Program-made: the position numbers and the translations under genes | Assembly: GCF_014237455.1 (NCBI RefSeq) | Contig: NZ_JABZFL010000092.1 | Coordinates: 1-32,626 of the forward strand | Direction: 5' to 3' | Source of the DNA: Desulfobacula sp. | GTDB taxonomy: Bacteria > Desulfobacterota > Desulfobacteria > Desulfobacterales > Desulfobacteraceae | Length of the DNA stretch: 32,626 bases | Shown here: one piece after another, positions 14,780 to 21,564 of the stretch | Layout of the letters: every line of letters starts with the position of its first letter | How positions within the stretch are numbered: the stretch's first letter is position 1 | Notes under the pieces: generated by a model | The model's input: only the letters and a program-made list of their open reading frames with translations | The model's database searches: none | What the model was told of the DNA's origin: nothing

Positions 14780-16324
14780 ATGAATAATGAGGCTTGCACA
14801 GACACAAAAAATGATGATTTTTCCATTAGGGAAAAAGTATATATTGCTGATATTGCCTCTTTGAAAGAGCAGGTTCGTTCCCTGCAGGCCAAACTGTTTG
14901 GTCGCTCCAGTGAAGCAAAGATTACACTTGATGATAAACAGCTTAATCTCTTTGACACTTCTGAGGATGAACTGCCCATTACAGATGAACCCGATGAAGA
15001 AATTGAAATCCCGGGCCATAAACGTAAAAAGCCTGGAAGAAAGCCACTTCCTGATAATCTTCCTCGTATAGATGTTGAACATGATCTTACACCAGAAGAA
15101 AAACAGTGCCAATGCGGATGTATCAAATCACGGATTGGTAAAGAGGTATCAGAGCAGCTTGATATCATCCCTGCAAAAATGCAGGTAATCAGAAACATTC
15201 GTTACAAATATGCCTGTAAAAACTGTGAAGGTGTTGAAGATGACAAACCTGCTGTCACCATAGCAAGGATGCCTGATCAGATTATACCCAAAAGTATGGC
15301 AACTCCTGGACTTATTGCTCATGTTATGACTGCCAAATTTATTGATGCTCTTCCTTTTTACAGGCAGGAAAAACAGTTTGTCAGAATGGGCATTAAAATC
15401 CCAAGAGCCACCATGTGCAACTGGGCAATGAGGGTGTCTGGTGCCTGTGATATTATCCTTGACATGCTCAAGGCTGAAGTTCTTAAAAATCATTTAATCC
15501 ATATCGATGAAACAACACTGAATGTTTTAAATGAACCGGGAAGAAAAAAATCTTACATGTGGCTTTACAAATCAGGTCCGCCTGGAGCTCCTGTAATACT
15601 TTATGAATATCATGCATCCCGGTCAGGTGATGTGCCAAAAGCATTTTTAAAAGATTATCATGGTATTGTACAGACAGACGGATATAAAGGTTATGATTTT
15701 CTTGATCCTTTAAAAACCATAGTTCATGCGGGCTGCTGGGCACATGTCCGCAGAAAATTCACAGATGTAATCAAAGCTTCAGGGAAGAAAAATTCATCAG
15801 GTAATGCAGGTACAGCTTTAAAATTTATCTCCAGGTTGTATAAAATTGAAAAAATGGCCAGAGGAAATAACATTAGCCATGCAGACCTTTATTCTATCCG
15901 GCAAAGCAAGTCTCGTCCCATAGTAAAGGATTTTAAAAAGTGGCTTGACTCAAGGCTTGAAAAAGTACCACCAACAAGCCTGCTTGGCAAAGCCATAAAT
16001 TATACCCTCGGGCAATGGCATAGACTTACTCCCTTTCTTAAAGATGGTCGTATTCCCATGGACAACAATGCTGCAGAAAATGCCATAAGACCATTTGTCA
16101 TTGGAAGAAAGAACTGGCTGTTCAGTTGCACACCAGAAGGAGCCAGGGCAAGTGCAACCCTGTACAGCCTGATTGAAACGGCCAAGGCAAATAAGCTTGA
16201 GCCTTACTGGTATCTCAGATATCTTTTTAAAAACCTTCCTGAAGCAATGACTTCAGAAGACTTTAAACAACTTTTACCAATGTATGTTGATAAAGCAGCA
16301 CTCAACATACTTGATTATAAATAA
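14780..16324 (+). CDS. tnpC: IS66 transposase TnpC
   Basis: A 514-residue DDE transposase. The N-terminus has the leucine-zipper-like SLKEQVRSLQAKLFGRSSE. It is followed by an acidic linker, a zinc-finger region (CQCGC near residue 114, CKNCEG near 150) and the catalytic core. Candidate catalytic residues are Asp243 (HIDETTLN), Asp300 (QTDGYKGYD) and Glu433 (DNNAAENAIRPFVIGRKNWLF). The C-terminal IS66 domain (LEPYWYLRYLF) is present. All motifs are intact and there is no frameshift, so the enzyme could be active. The gap to tnpB is 42 bp. Confidence 0.93.
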   Translation: MNNEACTDTKNDDFSIREKVYIADIASLKEQVRSLQAKLFGRSSEAKITLDDKQLNLFDTSEDELPITDEPDEEIEIPGHKRKKPGRKPLPDNLPRIDVEHDLTPEEKQCQCGCIKSRIGKEVSEQLDIIPAKMQVIRNIRYKYACKNCEGVEDDKPAVTIARMPDQIIPKSMATPGLIAHVMTAKFIDALPFYRQEKQFVRMGIKIPRATMCNWAMRVSGACDIILDMLKAEVLKNHLIHIDETTLNVLNEPGRKKSYMWLYKSGPPGAPVILYEYHASRSGDVPKAFLKDYHGIVQTDGYKGYDFLDPLKTIVHAGCWAHVRRKFTDVIKASGKKNSSGNAGTALKFISRLYKIEKMARGNNISHADLYSIRQSKSRPIVKDFKKWLDSRLEKVPPTSLLGKAINYTLGQWHRLTPFLKDGRIPMDNNAAENAIRPFVIGRKNWLFSCTPEGARASATLYSLIETAKANKLEPYWYLRYLFKNLPEAMTSEDFKQLLPMYVDKAALNILDYK

Positions 16325-16398
16325 TACTTTTCAAAGAACTCCCCCAAATATCTCATGCTTTGACATGCTTGAACAGGTGGGGTTTATTGAGCGCTTAC

Positions 16399-16471
16399 CT
16401 ACCAAAGAAGTAGGCAAGGGTACGGGGATGGGGATGTCAGTTGTCCACGGCATTGTTAAAAGCATGAAGGG
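16399..16471 (+). repeat. 73-bp direct duplication, right copy
   Basis: Identical to 13905-13977, directly abutting the right IS66 inverted repeat. It restores the G2 box coding sequence to the downstream kinase fragment. It carries AAGGG at 16416-16420 ahead of an in-frame ATG at 16428. Confidence 0.95.
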
Positions 16472-16976
16472 AGCTATCCAGGTATATAGCGAGCCTGGTA
16501 AAGGAGCTGAATTTCGTGTTTGTTTACCAGTGGAACAGAGTTCTTTTGAAAAACAGAGTATCCAAATTCATGACGTAATACAGAGTGGAACAGAACAAAT
16601 TCTGTTTGTGGATGATGAAGCCGCAATCATTACAATGGGAAAACAGGTGCTGGAGCGCTTGGGGTATCAAGTTACTTCACGTACCAGCAGCCTTGAAGCC
16701 CTTGAAGCTTTTCGGGCTAATCCTGACAGATTTGATCTGGTCATCACTGATATGGCAATGCCGAATATGCCCGGAGACAAACTATCAACTGAGCTGATCA
16801 AAATACGTTCCGATATTCCCGTACTGCTTTGCACCGGGTTCAGTGAAAATATATCTAAAGAAAAGGCGGCATCTCTGGGAATTAAGGGGTTTATATTAAA
16901 GCCGATTGTGATGAAGGATCTTGCCCAGAAGATACGTGAAGTGCTGGATAATAATAACGCTGTATTCCGGAATTAA
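16399..16976 (+). pseudogene. Hybrid sensor histidine kinase, 3' part with receiver domain
   Basis: This is the remainder of the interrupted kinase. It reads from the duplicated G2 box through the end of the HATPase domain (AIQVYSEPGKGAEFRVCLPVE) into a full receiver domain: ILFVDDEAAI with the acidic pair, FDLVITDMAMPNMPGD with the phospho-acceptor Asp, LCTGFSE, and the GFILKPIV Lys. The receiver residues are all intact. After the insertion, an ATG at 16428 with AAGGG seven bases upstream could allow a 182-residue product made mostly of the receiver, transcribed from within the IS or by read-through. Confidence 0.85.
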
Positions 16977-17026
16977 TACTTTAATGTTCGGAATACTTTT
17001 ACAGCGTGCTGTCAAGGAGATAATCC

Positions 17027-17650
17027 ATGGGCCTGCTCAATCTGTTGCTTAAAGATCCGCTTGCGTTCATCCTCATCGCCATACCGCTCTTGTATGCCAT
17101 CATTTTTCATGAGCTGGCGCATGGCTGGGTAGCCTATCGCATGGGTGATCCGACAGCCAAGTCGCTCGGCCGCCTAACCCTCAATCCGCTCAAACACCTC
17201 GACCCTGTAGGCACCATCATGCTCTTTATTTTCGGCTTTGGCTGGGCAAAGCCGGTGCCGGTGAATCTCAATCGACTGCATGACAGGCGCAAGGGGATGA
17301 TAGTGGTCTCTTCCGCAGGGATCATCGCGAACATGCTATTGGCGTTTAGTGCTCTTTTTTTGGATCGCTTGCTGTCCCCTTCGCCGTCAAGTATACTGGC
17401 ACTGCTTCTCTATTACTTTGCGCAGATCAACATCATCCTGGCCGCTTTTAATTTGATACCACTGCCGCCTCTCGACGGGTCAAAAATTCTTATGGGCTTT
17501 GTATCCCCAAGCATTCAAAACCACCTTTTCCGTCTTGAGCGGTATGGGTTTTTTATTATTATCGGGCTACTTTATTTAGGTGTTCTAAACCCTGTAATTC
17601 ACTTTTTTCAATGGATGATTCTATCGCTTATCAAACTGTTGTTGCCCTAA
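17027..17650 (+). CDS. Site-2 protease-like M50 family metalloprotease
   Basis: A 207-residue polytopic membrane protein of the short M50 group. The zinc-binding HELAH motif is at residues 28-32 (His28, Glu29, His32), followed by YRMGDPTAKSLGRLTLNPLKHLDPVGTIM. The second zinc-ligand motif is NLIPLPPLDG, with Asp150. It should cleave membrane-embedded substrates, but none is known for this subgroup. The AAGGAG ribosome binding site is well placed. The first half is visibly more GC-rich (GCTCGGCCGC, CCGGTGCCGGTG) than its neighbours, which hints at separate ancestry. Confidence 0.88.
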   Translation: MGLLNLLLKDPLAFILIAIPLLYAIIFHELAHGWVAYRMGDPTAKSLGRLTLNPLKHLDPVGTIMLFIFGFGWAKPVPVNLNRLHDRRKGMIVVSSAGIIANMLLAFSALFLDRLLSPSPSSILALLLYYFAQINIILAAFNLIPLPPLDGSKILMGFVSPSIQNHLFRLERYGFFIIIGLLYLGVLNPVIHFFQWMILSLIKLLLP

Positions 17651-17719
17651 TTACTTGTCTTTTTTGTTATAGGCTTTTATATATGTTGTATCTGTCTTTT
17701 GCCACTAAGGAGGAAGTTA

Positions 17720-18262
17720 ATGAAAAAAAATCTCATTATTGTAATATTAATTCTGTTTAGTACAGTTTCAGTATGGGGTTTAAATGATAAATCTATAGAA
17801 CATGGAAATGCTGATTTAGAGGAACAAAAAAGATCTTTCCGAAAAAATATTCCACCGATCGCTGTACGGTTTATTGGTATTCCCTATAAACTTGGGGGAA
17901 ACCCTCAACAATCAGGAACAACTGACAATTCCCACTTGTTCTTTTCCATCTACTCTTTAGCAGCTCAAAAAGCCGGGTTGTCTTATAAAGAATATCTGCC
18001 CATAAAATATCTCTTACGTGATATAAGGGAAGTGAATAAAGATGATCTTAAAAACGGAGATCTCATCGTCCTCAACGATAACCATACCGCTATGGTTTAC
18101 CAAGTTGAAAATACAGGGAAACTTCATTTAATTTATTCATCGGGGAAAAGACAACAAGTCTTATCCTTCACCAGTGACCATATTGTGTTTCATGCCTACT
18201 GGTTGAAAAACCTCAAAGGTTTTTACAGATTGTCTGATACAATGCTCGCACCTGCTGATTGA
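17720..18262 (+). CDS. NlpC/P60-like secreted protein with catalytic Cys replaced
   Basis: A 180-residue protein with a signal peptide (MKKNLIIVILILFSTVSVWG) and a fold pattern of NlpC/P60 cell-wall peptidases. FIGIPYKLGGNPQQSGTTDNSHLFF matches the usual GxPYxxGG...DCSGL block but has Asn70 where the nucleophile Cys should be. The general-base His region survives as His122 in NDNHTAMVYQ, and DLKNGDLIVL precedes it as in active members. It is probably a non-hydrolytic binding protein, or has changed chemistry. The start at 17720 is chosen for AAGGAGG 5-10 nt upstream; an in-frame start at 17699 would lie before that site. Confidence 0.65.
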   Translation: MKKNLIIVILILFSTVSVWGLNDKSIEHGNADLEEQKRSFRKNIPPIAVRFIGIPYKLGGNPQQSGTTDNSHLFFSIYSLAAQKAGLSYKEYLPIKYLLRDIREVNKDDLKNGDLIVLNDNHTAMVYQVENTGKLHLIYSSGKRQQVLSFTSDHIVFHAYWLKNLKGFYRLSDTMLAPAD

Positions 18263-18307
18263 CAGCAGAATTTAAAAAGCGCAAGACTTAACAAAAAAGC
18301 CCTTAGG

Positions 18308-18327
18308 GTAAAAGCTGAAAACCCTTG
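18308..18327 (+). repeat. 20-bp direct repeat, left copy (candidate att site)
   Basis: GTAAAAGCTGAAAACCCTTG is identical to 20320-20339, about 2 kb away. Flanks are partly alike (A-rich before; TTAAyGG after). The interval holds toxin-antitoxin genes and an integrase remnant, so the pair may mark the ends of a decayed integrated element. Confidence 0.5.
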
Positions 18328-18356
18328 ATTTTAACGGCAATGAGAAAACGAGTTGA

Positions 18357-18385
18357 TTGAAAATAAATTTTAATGTGAATATAAT
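18357..18385 (+). promoter_or_regulatory. Sigma-70 type promoter for the antitoxin gene
   Basis: TTGAAA (18357-18362), a 17-bp spacer, then a perfect TATAAT (18380-18385). A short inverted repeat ATACA-N5-TGTAT at 18395-18409 lies just downstream of it and could be an operator, as toxin-antitoxin operons are usually self-repressed. The antitoxin start codon is 88 bp past the -10. Confidence 0.65.
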
Positions 18386-18472
18386 AAATCTGAGATACAA
18401 TTAGTGTATTATATTCGTGATTAGTACCGTTTTTTAAGTGCTATGAACGAAAAAATAAATAGGAGATTTAGA

Positions 18473-18661
18473 ATGCAATCAATAACAATAAACATCAATA
18501 ATGAAAAATTAGCTGATAAAGTTATGTGGTTTTTAAAGCATTTAAAAAATGAAGGGTTAGAGATCGTCTCAAAAGAAGATATGGATGATCTAAAATTATT
18601 GAAGGCTACAAGAAAAGAAGGATCTATCCCATTTGATGAGTATCTGGAAAATGGAAATTAA
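18473..18661 (+). CDS. Antitoxin of a RelBE/ParDE-type system
   Basis: A 62-residue protein, with the start at 18473 chosen for AGGAG at 18461-18465 (an ATG at 18443 is in frame but less well served). The sequence MQSITININNEKLADKVMWFLKHLKNEGLEIVSKEDMDDLKLL fits a short DNA-binding N-terminus, and the acidic tail EGSIPFDEYLENGN fits a toxin-binding segment. It overlaps the toxin gene by 11 nt, the usual antitoxin-first order. The toxin is broken, so this gene may be a solitary antitoxin or regulator. Confidence 0.62.
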   Translation: MQSITININNEKLADKVMWFLKHLKNEGLEIVSKEDMDDLKLLKATRKEGSIPFDEYLENGN

Positions 18662-18896
18662 TATTCGCAAAAGCGCCATTAACGATCTAAAAAAACTTGA
18701 CCATAAAAACAGAGAAAAAATTCATTCAAAAATTTTCGAATTAAAAAAATTCCATAGTATCTCTAATATGAAAAAATAAACAAACTTTGAACCGGCCTAT
18801 CGCCGTAGAGTCGGGGATTATAGAATCTTATTTGATGTATTGGAGGATACGATTGAAATAGGCAGAATCTTACATCGAAAAAACAGTTATAAATAA
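18651..18896 (+). pseudogene. RelE/ParE-family toxin broken by an in-frame stop
   Basis: Reading from ATG 18651 gives MEINIRKSAINDLKKLDHKNREKIHSKIFELKKFH and then a TAA at 18777-18779 (codon 43). The same frame continues without further stops as TNFEPAYRRRVGDYRILFDVLEDTIEIGRILHRKNSYK to TAA at 18894. The second half is the conserved RelE core (the YRxRVGDYRILF signature). A change of TTA (Leu, normal in VKKLTN) to TAA explains the break with one base. The toxin is probably inactive unless the stop is read through. Confidence 0.8.
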
Positions 18897-19112
18897 AATA
18901 TTTCCTATTTTTTTACCTGTGGTTTGCCAAAATAAGATCATACTACAATATTAACACGATACAGATTTTTCAAAATTATTGTAAATACCAAATTACTAAG
19001 GATAAGAAGCATATAAAACACTATTTAAAATATCAATTACTTTGAAATATGAGGTCTTGTATGAGATGAGAGGTGATGTGTTGTATTGATTTCTCACAGA
19101 TTGGTGAAGTAT
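18897..19112. other. AT-rich gap between the two toxin-antitoxin loci
   Basis: About 216 bp between the toxin remnant and hicB, which are convergent. I see no gene, no strong hairpin and no clear promoter. Confidence 0.5.
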
Positions 19113-19325
19113 TTATGCATACATTAATTTCCCTTTTGGTTTCGGGATTGTACGACCTAAGTCTTTAGCAGTTTCTATCCATTCGTTTATAATAGTTTCT
19201 GCGTTTGATACAGCTTCTTGATAGCTATGGCCATCTGCCATGCATCCCGGGAGTTCTGGAACTTCGGCAATAAATAATTGATCCTCCTCACTCCAATGAA
19301 TGATCATTTCATATTTATTCATCAT
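19113..19325 (-). CDS. hicB: HicB-type antitoxin
   Basis: A 70-residue HicB-like protein. YEMIIHWSEEDQLFIAEVPELPGCMADGHSYQEAVSNAETIINEWIETA is the partial RNase-H-like fold of HicB antitoxins, with the PELPGC and G-x-S-xx-EA hallmarks. No C-terminal DNA-binding helix-turn-helix is obvious, as in the short HicB class. Its start overlaps the end of hicA by 11 nt. It should neutralise the HicA mRNA interferase. It belongs to the accessory segment between the 20-bp repeats. Confidence 0.85.
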   Translation of the reverse strand: MMNKYEMIIHWSEEDQLFIAEVPELPGCMADGHSYQEAVSNAETIINEWIETAKDLGRTIPKPKGKLMYA

Positions 19326-19578
19326 TTGCTCCCATATTTAATTTATATTTCAATATTATATTTCTAACTTGTTTCACTTGGTATGCCTTAGATTTTGAAC
19401 CCAGTGGTTGCAGGTTTAAAATTTCATCAACACCATCTTTTGAGAAAATATGATGATCACCTCGTATTCGCTCTTTAAATCCAAATGTTATCAACAAATT
19501 GCACAATCCATTAAATGGGATATTTGAATCCGAAAGCCCTCTTATAACTTTGATTAATAGTTTATCATATTTCCCCAT
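19315..19578 (-). CDS. hicA: HicA-type mRNA interferase toxin
   Basis: An 87-residue HicA-like toxin with the double-stranded-RNA-binding fold. GLCNLLITFGFKERIRGDHHIFSKDGVDEILNLQP carries the catalytic His of the HicA motif (GDHHIF, equivalent to the common GSHHxF). KAYQVKQVRNIILKY is the C-terminal helix. HicA cleaves mRNA when not bound by HicB. The toxin-first order with an 11-nt overlap is standard. Unlike the neighbouring RelE locus, both genes are intact. Confidence 0.83.
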   Translation of the reverse strand: MGKYDKLLIKVIRGLSDSNIPFNGLCNLLITFGFKERIRGDHHIFSKDGVDEILNLQPLGSKSKAYQVKQVRNIILKYKLNMGANDE

Positions 19579-19664
19579 GATTATCCCTGTACAAAATTGG
19601 TTCTTTCTAAAAAAAATACAACAAAAAGTACTTCAATGCAATTTTTATTAAATTTTTTATTAAA

Positions 19665-19702
19665 CAAACATATGATGTTGACAAATTATCAACTTATGTT
19701 TG
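19665..19702 (-). promoter_or_regulatory. Inverted repeat in the hicAB promoter region
   Basis: CAAACATA...GTTGA (19665-19681) pairs with TCAAC...TATGTTTG (19689-19702), with a small bulge. It is about 90 bp upstream of hicA. On the minus strand, a TTGTCA-N17-AATAAA promoter-like pair overlaps it. A self-repression operator for hicAB is likely by analogy. Confidence 0.45.
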
Positions 19703-19769
19703 AAATTTAATATATGAAAAAAACAATATAGGCATATAAATCCACTTGGATGACAATTCTACGCCCCGA

Positions 19770-20330
19770 TTGATGAACAAACCGGTCTACGCCCCAACGT
19801 TGACCTTCAAAATGGGATTGTCACGTTAAACGTTGGCGAGACCAAAAACAATGAGGCAAGAACCGTGTACCTTGATACAGAACTAAAAACTATTTTTCAA
19901 AATCAATGGAAAAACAGGAAACGAAAGCTAACGACTTTTGTTTTCCCTAATAATCAAGGTACAGGTCGAATTGTTAATTTCAGGAGGGCCTGGAATACAG
20001 CCTGTAGAAAAGTTGGGATTGGCTATGGGTATAAGCTATCAGAAAAATATGTCCAAAAATGGGTTGGTAAATTGCCTGCCGGGCCAACATTCCATGATTT
20101 TAGAAAAACTGCCGTTAGAAATATGGTGAGGTCAGGAATACCTGAAAAAGGTGGCTATGATGATTTCTGGTCATAAAACAAGATCAGTGTTCGATAGGTA
20201 TAATATCGTAAATGATGCTGATTTAAAACTGGCTGCACAAAGGCAAGAAACGTATCTTCAGGCACAGATGGGCACAATTTTGGGCACAATCGCCCCTTTT
20301 GAAACAAAAAAGGTTTCCAGTAAAAGCTGA
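19770..20330 (+). pseudogene. Tyrosine recombinase (phage integrase) C-terminal remnant, frameshifted
   Basis: The C-terminal catalytic half of a tyrosine recombinase. In frame, QTGLRPNVDLQNGIVTLNVGETKNNEARTVYLDTEL joins FVFPNNQGTGRIVNFRRAWNTACRKVGIGYGYKL and then [19 protein letters not shown], which includes the HxxR box. An extra A in the A-run near 20148 then shifts the frame. Removing it gives [25 protein letters not shown], with the GHK box and catalytic Tyr, ending at TGA 20328-20330. The 5' half with the arm-binding domain is missing, and about a dozen residues after TGLR seem deleted. The stop codon lies inside the right 20-bp repeat. The gene is non-functional. Confidence 0.8.
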
Positions 20331-20335
20331 AAACC
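20306..20335 (-). terminator. Intrinsic terminator of tRNA-Arg
   Basis: On the minus strand, GGTTTTCA and TGGAAACC (plus coordinates 20328-20335 and 20312-20319) form an 8-bp stem with an 8-nt loop and one G-T pair. Six T follow (20306-20311). It starts 11 bp past the tRNA 3' end and half of it is made of the 20-bp repeat. Confidence 0.65.
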
Positions 20336-20339
20336 CTTG
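20320..20339 (+). repeat. 20-bp direct repeat, right copy (candidate att site)
   Basis: GTAAAAGCTGAAAACCCTTG is identical to 18308-18327. It contains the stop codon of the integrase remnant and ends 7 bp from the CCA end of tRNA-Arg, a favoured place for integration. Confidence 0.5.
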
Positions 20340-20346
20340 GTATTAA

Positions 20347-20423
<77 letters not shown>

Positions 20424-20568
20424 AAACAAAAAAATTTTTTATCAAAATTAATCCCATTTGTCCATAAAAAAGTGCGTGATTATTTTTTATGTGCAAATAT
20501 ATTGCTTTTATCAATACCATGATAATGATATACTCAATTTTTATCAAAACTATCTTAAGGTATATTTA

Positions 20569-21528
20569 ATGGCAAAAAAGGCCCTCCAGAATAATCAAAA
20601 AAAAAAAAGACTGACCAAAAAAGATTTGCTGATTCCTGCACAAAAAGCAAAAACTTCAAGCTCAAAAGCACTTGTAAAATCAGACCCCGTTCAAAGCTAC
20701 CTTAATGAAATAAGCCGATACAAGCTGCTCACAAGAGAACAGGAAATTGAACTTGGAAAACGAATCCAGGAAGAAGGAGACCAGGAAGCTGCCTATATCA
20801 TGACCACCTCAAATCTGCGCCTGGTGGTTAAAATTGCCCTTGAATTCCATAGAATCTGGATACAGAACCTTCAGGATTTGATCCAGGAAGGCAACATAGG
20901 GCTTGTGCGGGCAGTCAAAAAATTCAACCCGTATAAAAATGTTAAATTCTCATACTATGCGTCCTTCTGGATAAAAGCCTATATCCTTAAATTTATCATG
21001 GATAATTGGCGAATGGTGAAGATCGGAACCACCCAGGGGCAGCGCAAGCTGTTTTTCAGACTGAAAAAAGAAAAACGAAGGCTGATTGAACAGGGATTTG
21101 ACCCCAAACCAAAACTGCTGTCGGAACGGCTCGGTGTGTCTGAAAAAGAAGTGGTTGACATGGATCAGAGACTGGCCAACTGGGACTTAAGTCTTGATGA
21201 ACCGTTAAAGAGTGACTCAAATACTGAAAGAATTGAATTTATAAATGTTGAATCTGATTCATCTGAAGATCGGGTGGCCAAAAAAGAAATTGAAGATATC
21301 CTGCATACAAAAGTTAATGAGTTTAAAAAGACCCTTAATGAAAGAGAGCTGGATATCTTTGACAGAAGAATTTTCTCTGACAGCCCTGAAACCCTTCAGC
21401 AAATAGGAGAAGTATACTCAATATCCCGCGAACGGGTAAGGCAGATCGAAAATAATATTTTAAAGAAAATGAAAGCCTATTTCAAAAAAGATATGCCTGA
21501 TTTTGCTATGTACGATCACAGCCAGTAA
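20569..21528 (+). CDS. rpoH: RpoH-like sigma-70 family factor (sigma-32 group)
   Basis: A 319-residue sigma factor. The start at 20569 follows TTAAGG; longer frames extend into the tRNA leader and are rejected. Region 1.2 reads DPVQSYLNEISRYKLLTREQEIELGKRI (39-66). Region 2 is NLRLVVKIALEF...DLIQEGNIGLVRAVKKFNPYKNVKFSYYASFWIKAYI. QRKLFFRLK (158-166) is close to the RpoH box. Region 4 ends with LQQIGEVYSISRERVRQIENNILKKMKAY. This assigns it to the heat-shock sigma group, though FSYYASFWIK differs from the usual FSTYAxWWIK. It heads a compact run of envelope and housekeeping genes. Confidence 0.82.
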   Translation: MAKKALQNNQKKKRLTKKDLLIPAQKAKTSSSKALVKSDPVQSYLNEISRYKLLTREQEIELGKRIQEEGDQEAAYIMTTSNLRLVVKIALEFHRIWIQNLQDLIQEGNIGLVRAVKKFNPYKNVKFSYYASFWIKAYILKFIMDNWRMVKIGTTQGQRKLFFRLKKEKRRLIEQGFDPKPKLLSERLGVSEKEVVDMDQRLANWDLSLDEPLKSDSNTERIEFINVESDSSEDRVAKKEIEDILHTKVNEFKKTLNERELDIFDRRIFSDSPETLQQIGEVYSISRERVRQIENNILKKMKAYFKKDMPDFAMYDHSQ

Positions 21529-21564
21529 ATTGCAATTTGTCTTTATAATAAGGTAATGCGAATT

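Larger units (their letters stand above)
13978..16398 (+). mobile_element. Complete IS66-family insertion sequence (2421 bp)
   Basis: The ends are 23-bp imperfect inverted repeats starting GTAAGCGCTCAA (13978-14000 and 16376-16398; two mismatches), with the GTAA tip typical of IS66. Inside are the three expected genes tnpA, tnpB and tnpC in order, all apparently intact, so the element may still be active. It has inserted into a hybrid histidine kinase gene in the same orientation. It is bordered by a 73-bp direct repeat of the target rather than the usual 8 bp. Confidence 0.93.

Noticed and set aside
19766-19800. CTACGCCCC repeated twice as a possible recombination core
   Set aside because: It is only 9 bp, lies within the integrase remnant and has no partner elsewhere in the window that I could see.
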